Shown: piece after piece, positions 26,557 to 35,520 of the stretch
How positions within the stretch are numbered: position 1 is the stretch's first letter
Layout: every line of letters begins with the position of its first letter
Assembly: GCA_029254025.1 (NCBI GenBank)
Contig: JAQWYK010000032.1
Span: 1 to 64,000 of the forward strand
Origin: Crocinitomicaceae bacterium
GTDB lineage: Bacteria; Bacteroidota; Bacteroidia; Flavobacteriales_D; Crocinitomicaceae
Reading direction: 5' to 3'
Length of the DNA stretch: 64,000 bases
The notes under the pieces: model-generated
The model's input: the letters and a program-made list of their open reading frames with translations, nothing else
Told to the model about the DNA's origin: nothing
Database searches by the model: none
Program-made: the position numbers and the translations under genes

Positions 26557-28284
26557 ATGAAAAAGTATCTATATATCATCTTTACGTTAGTCATTCTTTT
26601 TTCGAGTTGTGAAGAGAAAACAAAGACCTTCGAGTATGCTGGTGGAACCTTTACATACGCAACATCACATGAACCTACCACTTTACTCGCTCGTAAGGTG
26701 ACGGATGTATACTCGGCTTCGGTGGTTTATCAGGTCTTAGAAGGTCTTACTTGCCTTAATCCTACCACGCTAGAGCCTCAGCCGAGTTTGGCCGAGTCAT
26801 GGACGATGTCAGAAGATGGTTTAAAAGTTGTGTTTAATATAAAAAAAGATGTTTACTTCCATGCGAATGACATCACAGGTGAGGAGCGACTGCTTACTCC
26901 AGACGACATTGTTTACTCTATTGAATTGGCATGTAAACAAACCATGGGAGAAGAACCGTCAAGTGCGTATTCTGGAATTTATAAAGACTTGATAGAAGGT
27001 GCTGAAGAGTATTACCTTGGGCAAGCTGATCATGTGTCAGGGTTGAAAGTTGAGGGCCATAAATTGACCATTCGACTGCGTAAGCCAGATGCGAGCTTTT
27101 TGGATAAGCTAGCTTCAGCCAATGCTTCAGTTGTATTGAAAGAGGCAGTGGAGGTAGGAAGAGAAACCGATTTGATTGGGACGGGTCCGTTTATATTTAA
27201 GCAATACAGAGATAGAGATGAAAACACTGAAATTGTTTTGGTAAAAAACCCTAGGTACCACCTATATGACGATGCAGGAAATCAGTTGCCTTATTTAGAT
27301 ACGCTTTTGTTTATCGTAGAAAGTAAAAGTTTACGTCAGTTAGAAATGTTTGAAGAAGGAAGAATTCAGCTTATTGAAGGTTTGCCTCCAACACGCATAA
27401 CGAACATGTTAGAAGGTAGGATGAATGATTTTAATTCGTCTCCTCCAAAATTAACATTGAAGAGGAAGCCACTTCTTGCAACACAATATTATGAATTTAA
27501 CTTATTGAATGAGCTTTTCACTGATATACGCGTCCGAAAGGCAATTAACTATGCAGTAGATCGTGAAGATATAATACGAAATGTTCTGAATAACCAAGCT
27601 CATAGTGTTGGGGACGCTGGAATTGTTCCTCCAGCAGCTTTCAGTGGATATAATTCTAAAGAGGTAAGAAAGCATGGATATTCATTCGATCCAGAAAAAG
27701 CGAAAAGGTTGTTGGCGGAAGCAGGTTTTCCGAATGGAGAGGGTTTTCCAACGATTGACTTAAAGTTTAATTTAGGTACAATACATTCTGCTGTTGCCGA
27801 TCAGTTTGCCAAACAAATGAAAAAGTACCTAAACATAAATGTAAATATTGATGGCCTATCATTTGAAGATAAATTGGAGACTCAACGTAATGCTGAGGGT
27901 CAAATAACAAGGACTTCATGGTACGCTGATTATTACAGTCCGGAGACATTTCTAATGAATTTTTATGGAAAATATGTTCCTGAAAATCCGGATGAGCCTT
28001 CGTTGTTGAACTTGTCAAGGTATAAGAATGATGATTTTGATCGCGCCATGGACATGGCAACAACGTCAGATGATCTAGCAGAAAGATATGCATATTTTGT
28101 AGAGGCAGAGAGTATTTTGATGGATGAGGCTCCTATTATAGTGCTTTGGTATGAAGAAACGATAAAGGTAACCTACTCTAAAGTGAGAAACTTGAGGCTA
28201 AATGAGATGAATTTCTATCAATTTAGAGATGTTTATATCAAGGAATGGTCAGAAGAAGAATTCAAAGAAGCGAACGAAAATTAG
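26557..28284 (+). CDS. Peptide/solute-binding lipoprotein (SBP family 5)
   Basis: A 575-residue extracytoplasmic solute-binding protein of the oligopeptide/nickel type. The start at 26557 gives a lipoprotein signal with lipobox VILFSSC. SBP_bac_5 features are the N-terminal DVYSASVVYQVLEGLTCLNP, LAESWTMSEDGLKVVFNIK (about 82-100), the central INYAVDREDIIRNVLNN and the Lys/Ala-rich PEKAKRLLAEAGFPNGEGFP (about 385-405). No permease or ATPase genes are near. Instead a TonB receptor follows after 28 bp, suggesting joint work at the outer membrane or in the periplasm. Confidence 0.88.
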   Translation: MKKYLYIIFTLVILFSSCEEKTKTFEYAGGTFTYATSHEPTTLLARKVTDVYSASVVYQVLEGLTCLNPTTLEPQPSLAESWTMSEDGLKVVFNIKKDVYFHANDITGEERLLTPDDIVYSIELACKQTMGEEPSSAYSGIYKDLIEGAEEYYLGQADHVSGLKVEGHKLTIRLRKPDASFLDKLASANASVVLKEAVEVGRETDLIGTGPFIFKQYRDRDENTEIVLVKNPRYHLYDDAGNQLPYLDTLLFIVESKSLRQLEMFEEGRIQLIEGLPPTRITNMLEGRMNDFNSSPPKLTLKRKPLLATQYYEFNLLNELFTDIRVRKAINYAVDREDIIRNVLNNQAHSVGDAGIVPPAAFSGYNSKEVRKHGYSFDPEKAKRLLAEAGFPNGEGFPTIDLKFNLGTIHSAVADQFAKQMKKYLNINVNIDGLSFEDKLETQRNAEGQITRTSWYADYYSPETFLMNFYGKYVPENPDEPSLLNLSRYKNDDFDRAMDMATTSDDLAERYAYFVEAESILMDEAPIIVLWYEETIKVTYSKVRNLRLNEMNFYQFRDVYIKEWSEEEFKEANEN

Positions 28285-28312
28285 CTTCAATAATTAACCC
28301 CCTACATGAATC

Positions 28313-30760
28313 ATGAAATTCCAACTATTACTCGCTTTTGTGCTTGTTTTTTGTGTATCTATTGTAGGTGCACAGATTACCCAAAATGTACGTGGAACTG
28401 TCGTAGACGTAGAATCTAAATACCCTTTAATTGGAGTAAAAGTACAAATCTACACCTCTGATTCTACCCTATTTCGTGGATTAACTGACGAATATGGAGA
28501 TTTCGAATTACGTAACGTGCCAGTAGGTAAGTATGAAATCACGTTTGATTATAATTTTTATAATTCCTCGAAACAAACGGTTATTGTTCAATCGGGTAAG
28601 GAAAGTATTGTTAACTCGGAGTTGGAAGAAGAAATCATCACCACCGAAGAGGTAGAAATTATTGGTAATGCAAATAAAGATGTTCAAAATGAAATGGCAC
28701 TTGTTTCTGCGCAACAATTTAGTATTGAAGAAACAGAAAGGTATCCTGGTTCTCGAGCAGATCCGGCGAGGATGGCTAGCAATTTTGCTGGTGTTCAAGG
28801 TGCGGATGATACACGAAATGACATTGTAATAAGAGGTAATTCCCCATTGGGATTAATTTATAAAGTAGAAGGAGTTGATATTCCAAATCCAAATCATTTC
28901 GCTATTTCAGGCTCTGCTGGTGGTCCAGTAGCAATTATTAATAATAAGATTTTAGGGAATTCTGACTTTTTTATGTCTGCTTTTCCTGCTGAATATGGAA
29001 ATAGTATTTCTGGGGTGTTTGATTTAAGGTTTCGAAATGGTAATCAAACAAAGCACGAGTTGACAGGTCAATTTGGTTTCTTGGGAACCGAAATCATGGC
29101 GGAAGGACCAATTAACAAAGAAAAAAGATCAAGTTACCTATTTATGGGACGTTACTCTACATTGAGCATGTTTCAAGCGATTGGTATAAGTATCGGTACA
29201 GATGCTGTTCCTGTTTATGGGGATGGTGCATTTAAATTTTCATTTCCACAGAAAAATGGTGGTAATCTATCTTTTTTTGGAATGGGTGGAGCTTCTTCAA
29301 TAGATATTGTAGTTTCTGAACAAACTGAAGTGGTTGAAGAGGCTTTTGGCGAAGGAGATCGAGATCAATACTTCAAAACATCTATGGGTATTTTTGGTGC
29401 TACTTATAAAAAGCCACTAAATGAAAACACGTTTATCAAAACAACCATTGCTACTACGTTTGACACACAAAATGCAAATCATAATTTCTTGATTCGCTCA
29501 TTGGATACAGCTTTGGTTAATGGCGAACAATCTGTGAGTATTCGTACAGATAGCATTTACCCGCTAATGGGGTATCAATTCAAAACCAATCGACTTTCTT
29601 GGTATGGGGCAATTAATCACAAGATTTCCAAACAACATATCATTAAAGCAGGTTTTAATGTGGATGGGTACTTGATGAAAAATATTGATTCAGCGTTAAA
29701 TGCTGCTCATGATCAGTTCCGAATTCGTCATGATTTTGAAGGCATGTCTTTTTTGATTCAACCGTTTGTTCAGTACAAATGGAAAGTTAATCAGCATATG
29801 GATCTTACTGCTGGTATTCATAGCCAATATTTCTCGTTAAGTAATAGCATTAGCTATGCTGAACCAAGATTAGGTTGGCAATACCGTTTGAAAAACAAGC
29901 AAGTATTGAGCGCAGGTGCAGGTTTGCATAGTCAAACACAACCGTTATATCAATACACTTATCAGCGATATGACGCTCAAAGTAATCCAGTGTTACATAA
30001 TAAAAACATGGATTTCACGCGTAGCTTTCATTCTGCTGTTGGTTATGAGAAGACATTTGAGAAATCATTGCGTTTCAAATCAGAGGTTTATTACCAGCAA
30101 CTATATAATATTCCAGTGGATATGAAGCCAAGTGCTTTTAGCTTAATTAATCAAGGTTCAGGTTTTCAAAGATTTTTCCCAGATACTCTGGTAAATAATG
30201 GTACGGCTAGAAATTATGGAATTGAATTAACTGTTCAGAAGTTTTTTGATCAGTCTTTCTTTTATATGATCACTGCTTCCTTCTTTGAATCAAAGTATAA
30301 CGGAAGCGATGGTGTGGAGAGAGATACTGACTTTAATGGGAACTATGCGGCCAATTTTTTGGCCGGAAGGGAATTTAAGATCAAGGACAAAAACGTTCTA
30401 TCCCTAGGATTGAAATTCACTGTCGCGGGCGGTAGAAGATATGGAGATGTTGATGTTCCAGCAACGCTCGAGGAAAATGAGTTGATATTTCAAGATGAAG
30501 GATTTAATTCACGACAATTTGATGATTATTATCGTTTAGACTTCCGAACAACATATAAGATTAATACTAAAAAGTTGACCCACGAGATAGGTCTGGATCT
30601 GGTGAACATTTTGAACACGAGGAACATTCTCGCTTTGTCATACGCACCAAGTTTGTCGGATCCCACGGCTGAACCGATTGCTGAACGTTACCAACTTGGG
30701 TTTTTACCTATTTTCTATTATCGTGTAGATTTTAGGTTGGAAAAGCAAAATAAGAACTAG
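28313..30760 (+). CDS. TonB-dependent outer-membrane receptor
   Basis: An 815-residue outer-membrane transporter. Order: signal peptide (1 to about 20), carboxypeptidase-regulatory-like domain (about 25-105; RGTVVDVESKYPLIGVKV), plug (about 130-240; DIVIRGNSPLGLIYKVEGVDIPNPNHF) and a 22-strand-type beta-barrel to the end. The wording RGNSPLG...PNPNHF matches a TonB receptor group of unknown substrate. It is probably co-transcribed with the peptide-binding lipoprotein. The stop shares CTAG with the opposing HNH gene. Confidence 0.92.
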   Translation: MKFQLLLAFVLVFCVSIVGAQITQNVRGTVVDVESKYPLIGVKVQIYTSDSTLFRGLTDEYGDFELRNVPVGKYEITFDYNFYNSSKQTVIVQSGKESIVNSELEEEIITTEEVEIIGNANKDVQNEMALVSAQQFSIEETERYPGSRADPARMASNFAGVQGADDTRNDIVIRGNSPLGLIYKVEGVDIPNPNHFAISGSAGGPVAIINNKILGNSDFFMSAFPAEYGNSISGVFDLRFRNGNQTKHELTGQFGFLGTEIMAEGPINKEKRSSYLFMGRYSTLSMFQAIGISIGTDAVPVYGDGAFKFSFPQKNGGNLSFFGMGGASSIDIVVSEQTEVVEEAFGEGDRDQYFKTSMGIFGATYKKPLNENTFIKTTIATTFDTQNANHNFLIRSLDTALVNGEQSVSIRTDSIYPLMGYQFKTNRLSWYGAINHKISKQHIIKAGFNVDGYLMKNIDSALNAAHDQFRIRHDFEGMSFLIQPFVQYKWKVNQHMDLTAGIHSQYFSLSNSISYAEPRLGWQYRLKNKQVLSAGAGLHSQTQPLYQYTYQRYDAQSNPVLHNKNMDFTRSFHSAVGYEKTFEKSLRFKSEVYYQQLYNIPVDMKPSAFSLINQGSGFQRFFPDTLVNNGTARNYGIELTVQKFFDQSFFYMITASFFESKYNGSDGVERDTDFNGNYAANFLAGREFKIKDKNVLSLGLKFTVAGGRRYGDVDVPATLEENELIFQDEGFNSRQFDDYYRLDFRTTYKINTKKLTHEIGLDLVNILNTRNILALSYAPSLSDPTAEPIAERYQLGFLPIFYYRVDFRLEKQNKN

Positions 30761-31335
30761 AAAGAAGCACTGGCTTTAAGGGTGTTGTATACATGTGATA
30801 CGCTGCAATTGAATTTATTTGCCAGCTTTTGCATGGTATAACCATCCTTTTCACGGAGACGTTTTATTTCTTTTTTGTCTCTAGTTGTTAAAGGATCTGG
30901 TTTCCCCATTCGTTTTAATGTGCCACTTGGGCCATATTTTTTTCTACGAATGTCCCATAGTTTTTTCATATCTCGTGATGAACTGTCAAATGCAATTTTA
31001 CACGCTTCCTTGTGGCTCGTCCATTTCAGATTACTTTTCTCATTGTTTGATACGTTTCCATCCAAATGAATAACAACTTTATGCTTTCTGGGGTGCTTAT
31101 TGATTACGAATGCTTCACCCACTGCTTTATGAACATATACGGTTCTTAATTTCCCCTTGTCATCGATTAAGTCAGTCATCTGGTAATTATTAGAAGGATG
31201 AACACGTAGTTTCCGATCTTTCGATTTAAAATGCATTGTTCTGCCTGATTTGAAGACTTTTGTTCGTTCTTTTGAACGTATTTCGCCTTTTGAAGAAACT
31301 TCGTAATCACTGAACCCTGGAATAGTTGCCCACAT
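30757..31335 (-). CDS. Free-standing NUMOD4/HNH endonuclease
   Basis: A 192-residue nuclease. I start at the ATG giving MWATIPGFSDYEVSSKGEIR, the NUMOD4 DNA-binding motif; longer readings add only a hydrophobic non-family stretch. The HNH part is VHKAVGEAFV...VIHLDGNVSNNEKSNLKWTS (about 85-125). The C-terminus (about 150-190) looks like a helix-turn-helix: GYTMQKLANKFNCSVSHVYN. Such proteins are homing-type endonucleases or phage nucleases. Neither flanking gene appears interrupted and no intron is seen, so it is a stand-alone copy, probably acquired horizontally. Confidence 0.86.
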   Translation of the reverse strand: MWATIPGFSDYEVSSKGEIRSKERTKVFKSGRTMHFKSKDRKLRVHPSNNYQMTDLIDDKGKLRTVYVHKAVGEAFVINKHPRKHKVVIHLDGNVSNNEKSNLKWTSHKEACKIAFDSSSRDMKKLWDIRRKKYGPSGTLKRMGKPDPLTTRDKKEIKRLREKDGYTMQKLANKFNCSVSHVYNTLKASASF

Positions 31336-31486
31336 CTCAATTAGTTTTGGATTAAAATAAAGAAACAACAGGTCAGGAAAATAGTTCACGTAGAGGGTTT
31401 AATTTCTATGGCTCTCATTGAGGGTACAACAAAAATTAGTGGCATTAATTTCTTTGGTTTTAGCGTGCGTAATTCATAAGATTGTT

Positions 31487-31494
31487 TATTTTTG
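31487..31494 (+). promoter_or_regulatory. Candidate -7 box for the 63-residue membrane protein
   Basis: TATTTTTG (TAnnTTTG) lies 16 nt before ATG 31511. Since it lies inside a longer possible reading frame, it supports the shorter protein start. Confidence 0.4.
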
Positions 31495-31510
31495 TTTCAA
31501 AATAACGTAT

Positions 31511-31702
31511 ATGAGTTCTAAAGTATTTTTTGAAGGTTTAGGTGATTTCATACTGTGGACAACGCAGATTTTATTCGAGAACGTCGGAAACATGATTAAT
31601 ACAGCCGTTATTTTACTTGGTTTTGTAGGCTTATTCTACTGGTTGAATGTTCAGCGCAAGTTCAATAACGAGGCATTGAATAACCCCGATCAATTGAAAT
31701 AA
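31511..31702 (+). CDS. Small single-pass membrane protein (DUF6341-like)
   Basis: A 63-residue protein with an amphipathic N-terminus (MSSKVFFEGLGDFILWTTQI), one hydrophobic helix (about 28-46, NTAVILLGFVGLFYWLN) and a short charged tail (VQRKFNNEALNNPDQLK). Its layout resembles the small Flavobacteria membrane proteins grouped as DUF6341, from memory only. The promoter-like box just upstream and clean termination support expression. It stands alone; the function is unknown. Confidence 0.6.
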   Translation: MSSKVFFEGLGDFILWTTQILFENVGNMINTAVILLGFVGLFYWLNVQRKFNNEALNNPDQLK

Positions 31703-31772
31703 AAATTACAAAAAACAATCTACGGTTGTCTTTTTTTGTCTTACTTCCTTAGTCTATTCTTAATGGATAACT

Positions 31773-32015
31773 TTAGCGGTTGTATTCGTTAAATAAGACG
31801 AGAGAATAATAACCCGGTGTAAATCCTTCAAACGAAACCGTAGCAGTTCCTTGGGACAATCCTTTTTTCACCACCCTTCCTGTTTGGTCAGCAATAAAAA
31901 AATGCCCTTCTTGCGAGGGTGAAGAGCACTCAATGCAAACGTGAGTTTTAGTAATCTCCATGGTAGGAGTAGCACTTATTTCTGTTGTCTTAAAAAATGA
32001 TGTGTTATGCCCCAT
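31773..32015 (-). CDS. Orphan T9SS sorting-domain fragment
   Basis: An 80-codon frame (open as far as 32042) whose product looks like the C-terminal domain of a T9SS type A substrate: about 35 beta-rich residues, then GHFFIADQTGRVVKKGLSQG and FTPGYYSLVLFNEYN. It lacks a signal peptide and any cargo domain, so it cannot be a normal T9SS substrate. I read it as the tail of a degraded larger gene whose upstream part is gone (the histidine kinase region begins about 130 bp away). It may not be expressed. Confidence 0.45.
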   Translation of the reverse strand: MGHNTSFFKTTEISATPTMEITKTHVCIECSSPSQEGHFFIADQTGRVVKKGLSQGTATVSFEGFTPGYYSLVLFNEYNR

Positions 32016-32147
32016 ACATATCTCGAAGATACTGTTAGAACCTTATGAAGTCAACGATATAGGCAGTTTTTCGCTAAGTATTCTTGAATTTCGGACGAAG
32101 GTCACAATTGTTGGGATGGATAGCCAGTGCAGCAAGAACCAAATTGC

Positions 32148-33188
32148 CTAGTTCGCTTTTTCTAGGGTAAATGAAAAGGTACTTCCTATATTTGGGGTGC
32201 TTCTTACATTGATTGTTTGATGGTGTGAATCGATAATGTATTTTACGATCGCGAGGCCAAGTCCTGATCCTCCCTCATTACGGTTTCTACTTTGTTCGAC
32301 TCTATAGAAGCGTTCAAAAATTCTAGGAAGTTCTTTTTCTGATATACCTGGTCCGTTGTCTGACACTTCCGTCATGATAACATCGTCGAGCGAATAAAAA
32401 CGGAGTGTTGTTTTTCCTTGTTCATGGCCATAGTTTATGGAGTTCATGATGAGGTTGGTCAAAACTTGTGCAATTTTAGCACGATCTCCCATGACCATCA
32501 CATCATCATACTCTCTATTAAAACCTAATGATATGTTTTTGTTTTTTGCAGGTATCTCCAATGAATCAATCACTTCACCTGCTAATTCTGCGATATCGAA
32601 AGGTTGAAATGCAATTTCAAAACGGTCAATCTCCATTTTTGTAATCTCATCTAAATCCTCCAATAATGAGGTGATTCTGTCTGTTGCTTTCGACGCTCGT
32701 TCTAAAAATGTTCTATTTACATTTTCATCCTCTAATCCCCCTTCCAATAGCGTGAGGATATATCCTTGAATGCTAAATACGGGTGTTTTTAATTCATGTG
32801 CAAGGTTTCCTAGAAACTCCTTTCTAAATTCTTCTTGCTCCTTCAGTTTTGCAATTTCTTTGCTACGCTCTAGCGCCCACGTTTCTGTCTCCTTCTCCGC
32901 TGCTTCGATTAAGTCTTTTTGCAGCGAGATTGTTATTGGTTCGTGAGTAGTTGTTTTCCCTTTGCGAATAATGCGATACAACAGTTTAATTCTCTTTTCA
33001 ATGTGTTTTTCAATCAGAAAGTAAAAAATGAACAATGCAAGAATCGCGATAAGAACACTGCCAAGGAGCACTAACGGCAGATTATAGGTGTCGAAAACTA
33101 GCTGTAATATTCCCAATAGAAATAGAGAACTACCAAATAAAATGGCACTTCCAATAAAAACGATATGTATAGGTTTTTTATTTTTCAC
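32148..33188 (-). CDS. Sensor histidine kinase, PhoR-like
   Basis: A 346-residue membrane kinase. Two N-terminal hydrophobic helices (about 9-30 and 37-59) with almost no periplasmic loop lead to the dimerisation domain with the phospho-accepting histidine in FLGNLAHELKTPVFSIQGYI (H131) and an ATPase domain with NSINYG (N box), SDNGPGI (G1), FERFYRVEQSRNRNEGGSG and LGLAIVKYIID. It overlaps the response regulator by 4 nt. The missing sensory loop fits PhoR-type kinases that sense through partner proteins. Confidence 0.92.
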   Translation of the reverse strand: MKNKKPIHIVFIGSAILFGSSLFLLGILQLVFDTYNLPLVLLGSVLIAILALFIFYFLIEKHIEKRIKLLYRIIRKGKTTTHEPITISLQKDLIEAAEKETETWALERSKEIAKLKEQEEFRKEFLGNLAHELKTPVFSIQGYILTLLEGGLEDENVNRTFLERASKATDRITSLLEDLDEITKMEIDRFEIAFQPFDIAELAGEVIDSLEIPAKNKNISLGFNREYDDVMVMGDRAKIAQVLTNLIMNSINYGHEQGKTTLRFYSLDDVIMTEVSDNGPGISEKELPRIFERFYRVEQSRNRNEGGSGLGLAIVKYIIDSHHQTINVRSTPNIGSTFSFTLEKAN

Positions 33189-33862
33189 ACTTCATTATAG
33201 GTGTAACCTACACCTTTTATAGTGCGAATGTAATCATCTCCAATCTTTTCTCGTAATTTTCTGATATGAACATCAATAGTTCGTTCACCAACTATAGTGT
33301 CATTTCCCCAAACTTTTCCTAAAATTTCATCGCGTGTAAAGACTTTACCAGGCTTGTTCACAAGTAATTCGAGTAGCTCAAATTCTTTTTTGGGTAATTG
33401 CAAATCAACACCGTCTTTTATTAACAGAAAACGTTCTCGGTCTAAATATAAGGAGGAGTCACTTATTTTCTGAAGTGCAGGCTTCGATTTTCTGCGCAAC
33501 AATGCTTCAATTCGACTAATGAGAACACGAGGACGAATGGGTTTTGTTATATAGTCATCTGCACCCACTTCAAAACCGGCAATTTGAGAGTAATCTTCTG
33601 AGCGGGAGGTGAGAAATGCTATGATTGGTTGTTCAATATTTTTTTCTTCTCTAATTATACTGCATACTTCCATTCCATCCATCTTTGGCATCATTACATC
33701 AATTAGGATTAAATCAGGTTGTGTTGATAGTGCAATTTTTACACCTTCTTCACCATTATCTGCTGTGAACACATGGTAATTCGATTTTTCCAGATTGTAT
33801 TTTAGAAACTCAAGGATATCTGGTTCATCGTCTACTAAAAGTATTTTTTCTTTTACGCGCAT
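33185..33862 (-). CDS. OmpR/PhoB-family response regulator
   Basis: A 225-residue regulator with a receiver domain (DD at 11-12, phospho-accepting D55 in LILIDVMMPKMDGMEV, K near 106) and a winged-helix DNA-binding domain (about 130-225, ending in TIDVHIRKLREKIGDDYIRTIKGVGYTY). It forms a pair with the downstream kinase. Divergent from a beta-helix lipoprotein and a TonB receptor, which are plausible targets. PhoB is the closest well-known type; no pst or phoU genes are visible to confirm a phosphate role. Confidence 0.93.
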   Translation of the reverse strand: MRVKEKILLVDDEPDILEFLKYNLEKSNYHVFTADNGEEGVKIALSTQPDLILIDVMMPKMDGMEVCSIIREEKNIEQPIIAFLTSRSEDYSQIAGFEVGADDYITKPIRPRVLISRIEALLRRKSKPALQKISDSSLYLDRERFLLIKDGVDLQLPKKEFELLELLVNKPGKVFTRDEILGKVWGNDTIVGERTIDVHIRKLREKIGDDYIRTIKGVGYTYNEV

Positions 33863-34172
33863 TATTCGTTGAAATATTGTCGTAAAAATAAGGTAAGAAG
33901 GTGCGTTTCCTGTTTAAGAATATCTTATGTTAAAGTTATCATATCTCACATAAGGTTAGAATAGGATTAATCCAATGTTTCTAAAGTGTTAACATAGGCT
34001 TAAAGCAATGAAAAACAGATGCTTAAAGTATTGAAATTAATTTCGTTCTCGCACAAGTTCTTCCTTAATGTTTTGATAACATACATTTAATTGTTTGATA
34101 AGTTTTAGTTTACAGCCATTCGAAATAACTACCCCATCTTTGCATCATCATTAAAATGTAAATACAAAAAAA
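33863..34172. promoter_or_regulatory. Intergenic control region with 16-bp direct repeats
   Basis: This 310-bp gap between divergent genes holds two near-identical 16-mers, GCTTAAAGCAATGAAA (33998-34013) and GCTTAAAGTATTGAAA (34021-34036), with starts 23 bp apart. Related TTAAAG-like words lie at 33930-33935 and 33981-33986. Direct repeats spaced about two helical turns are how OmpR/PhoB-type regulators bind. A weak -7-like word, CATCTTTG, lies at 34135-34142 before the lipoprotein gene. No gene is seen in the gap. Confidence 0.5.
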
Positions 34173-35441
34173 ATGAAAAAGAGAAATTTAAAATTAGTTT
34201 TGGTTGCAGGAGTACTTGCGGTTACAGCTATATCATGTAAGAAAGAAGGCTGTACAGATGTAAATGCTAATAATTACAATGAAGAAGCAAAGAAAGATGA
34301 TGGTTCTTGTACGTATGATGTAGTAGACGAATCTGTGGTGACAGTTTCTTCTAATATTACGTCAAATACGACTTGGGAAGCATCTAAAGTATATGTTTTG
34401 GCTGGTCGTATCACTGTAACGAGCGGAGCAACCCTAACTATTGAGCCGGGAACAATTATTAAAGGTGAAGTTGGAACAGGGCCTAATGCGACAGCATTAA
34501 TTATCGCCAGAGGTGCTAAATTGATGGCGGAAGGAACAGCTACTTCTCCTATTATCTTTACAACTGTTGCTGACGAGATTCAACCAGGTCAAATTGCTTC
34601 GCCAAACTTAGATCCAACTTTTAATGGTTTGTGGGGAGGTTTGATCGTTTTAGGTAACGCTCCGATTTCTGCGGATGCTGCTGCAGTTCAAATTGAAGGA
34701 ATTCCTGCTTCTGATCAGAATGGTCTTTATGGTGGTGCGGATGCTGCTGATAATTCTGGTGTACTGCGTTACATTTCTATTCGTCACGGTGGTGCAAACA
34801 TTGGAGAAGGAAACGAAATCAATGGATTGACTCTAGGTGGTGTAGGTAGCGGAACAGTGATCGAAAACATCGAAGTAATCGGTAACCAAGATGATGGAAT
34901 CGAATGGTTTGGTGGTACAGTGAATGTAACCAATGCGTTAGTTTGGAATGCTGGTGATGATGCATTAGACACAGACCAAGCTTGGGGAGGTACTTTGGAT
35001 AACTTTATCGTTATCTGTGGAGCTGATACAGATCATGCGTTGGAAATTGATGGTCCTGAAGGTACTTTACTTGCTGGTCACACTTTAAGAAATGGTTCAG
35101 CTAAAGGTGCTACTGCATCTGAGTTGGCTGATTTCAGAGCGTCAGCGAGAGGTACTTTTGAAAACATCTACTTTTTCAATTTCCCAGACCCAGCAACTGA
35201 TGGAAGAGGAGATTTCTCTTTATCAACTGGTTCAGACATCACTTTTGCTGATGGTGATTTAATGTTCTCAGGTCTTGAGGCTACATCTCCTGCAGGAGTT
35301 ATGTTAGCAGACGTATTCAAGGCAGGAACTGATGTTCATGCTTCTGAGGTTGCTGCTGGTGCAAACTCTGTAGGTGCAGACAAATCTGTATTTGCAAACT
35401 GGACTTGGGCAAGTGTAGCTAATGAATTAACTGACTTCTAG
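34173..35441 (+). CDS. Beta-helix-type lipoprotein
   Basis: A 422-residue exported protein. The lipobox is AISCKK (Cys at about 22). After it comes a GCTDVNANNYNEEAKKDDGS-type motif, common in Bacteroidota surface proteins. The body has repeated short hydrophobic strands with Gly/Asn turns (TIEPGTIIKGEVGTG, GLTLGGVGSGTVIENIEVIG, DDGIEWFGGTVNVTNALVWN), as in right-handed beta-helices. It faces the divergent two-component system across a probable operator and precedes a TonB receptor, separated by a terminator. It could bind a ligand at the surface; the ligand is unknown. Confidence 0.75.
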   Translation: MKKRNLKLVLVAGVLAVTAISCKKEGCTDVNANNYNEEAKKDDGSCTYDVVDESVVTVSSNITSNTTWEASKVYVLAGRITVTSGATLTIEPGTIIKGEVGTGPNATALIIARGAKLMAEGTATSPIIFTTVADEIQPGQIASPNLDPTFNGLWGGLIVLGNAPISADAAAVQIEGIPASDQNGLYGGADAADNSGVLRYISIRHGGANIGEGNEINGLTLGGVGSGTVIENIEVIGNQDDGIEWFGGTVNVTNALVWNAGDDALDTDQAWGGTLDNFIVICGADTDHALEIDGPEGTLLAGHTLRNGSAKGATASELADFRASARGTFENIYFFNFPDPATDGRGDFSLSTGSDITFADGDLMFSGLEATSPAGVMLADVFKAGTDVHASEVAAGANSVGADKSVFANWTWASVANELTDF

Positions 35442-35470
35442 TAAGCTAGTTATTATAATAATGTTGATTA

Positions 35471-35502
35471 ATAAACTCGTCACTTTGGTGACGAGTTTTT
35501 AT
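35471..35502 (+). terminator. Rho-independent terminator after the beta-helix lipoprotein
   Basis: AAACTCGTCAC (35473-35483), loop TTTG, GTGACGAGTTT (35488-35498), then more T: an 11-base perfect stem. It lies between the lipoprotein and the TonB receptor start at 35521, so the receptor is reached by read-through or from its own promoter. Confidence 0.85.
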
Positions 35503-35520
35503 GGTTTAAAAATAAAGGTT

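Noticed and set aside
31703-31772. Terminator after the 63-residue membrane protein
   Set aside because: The ACAA/TTGT pairing is short and AT-rich; T-tracts occur but the stem is too weak to claim.
30757-32045. Prophage or mobile island around the HNH gene
   Set aside because: No integrase, capsid, att-like repeats or tRNA junction; neighbouring genes are chromosomal in type.
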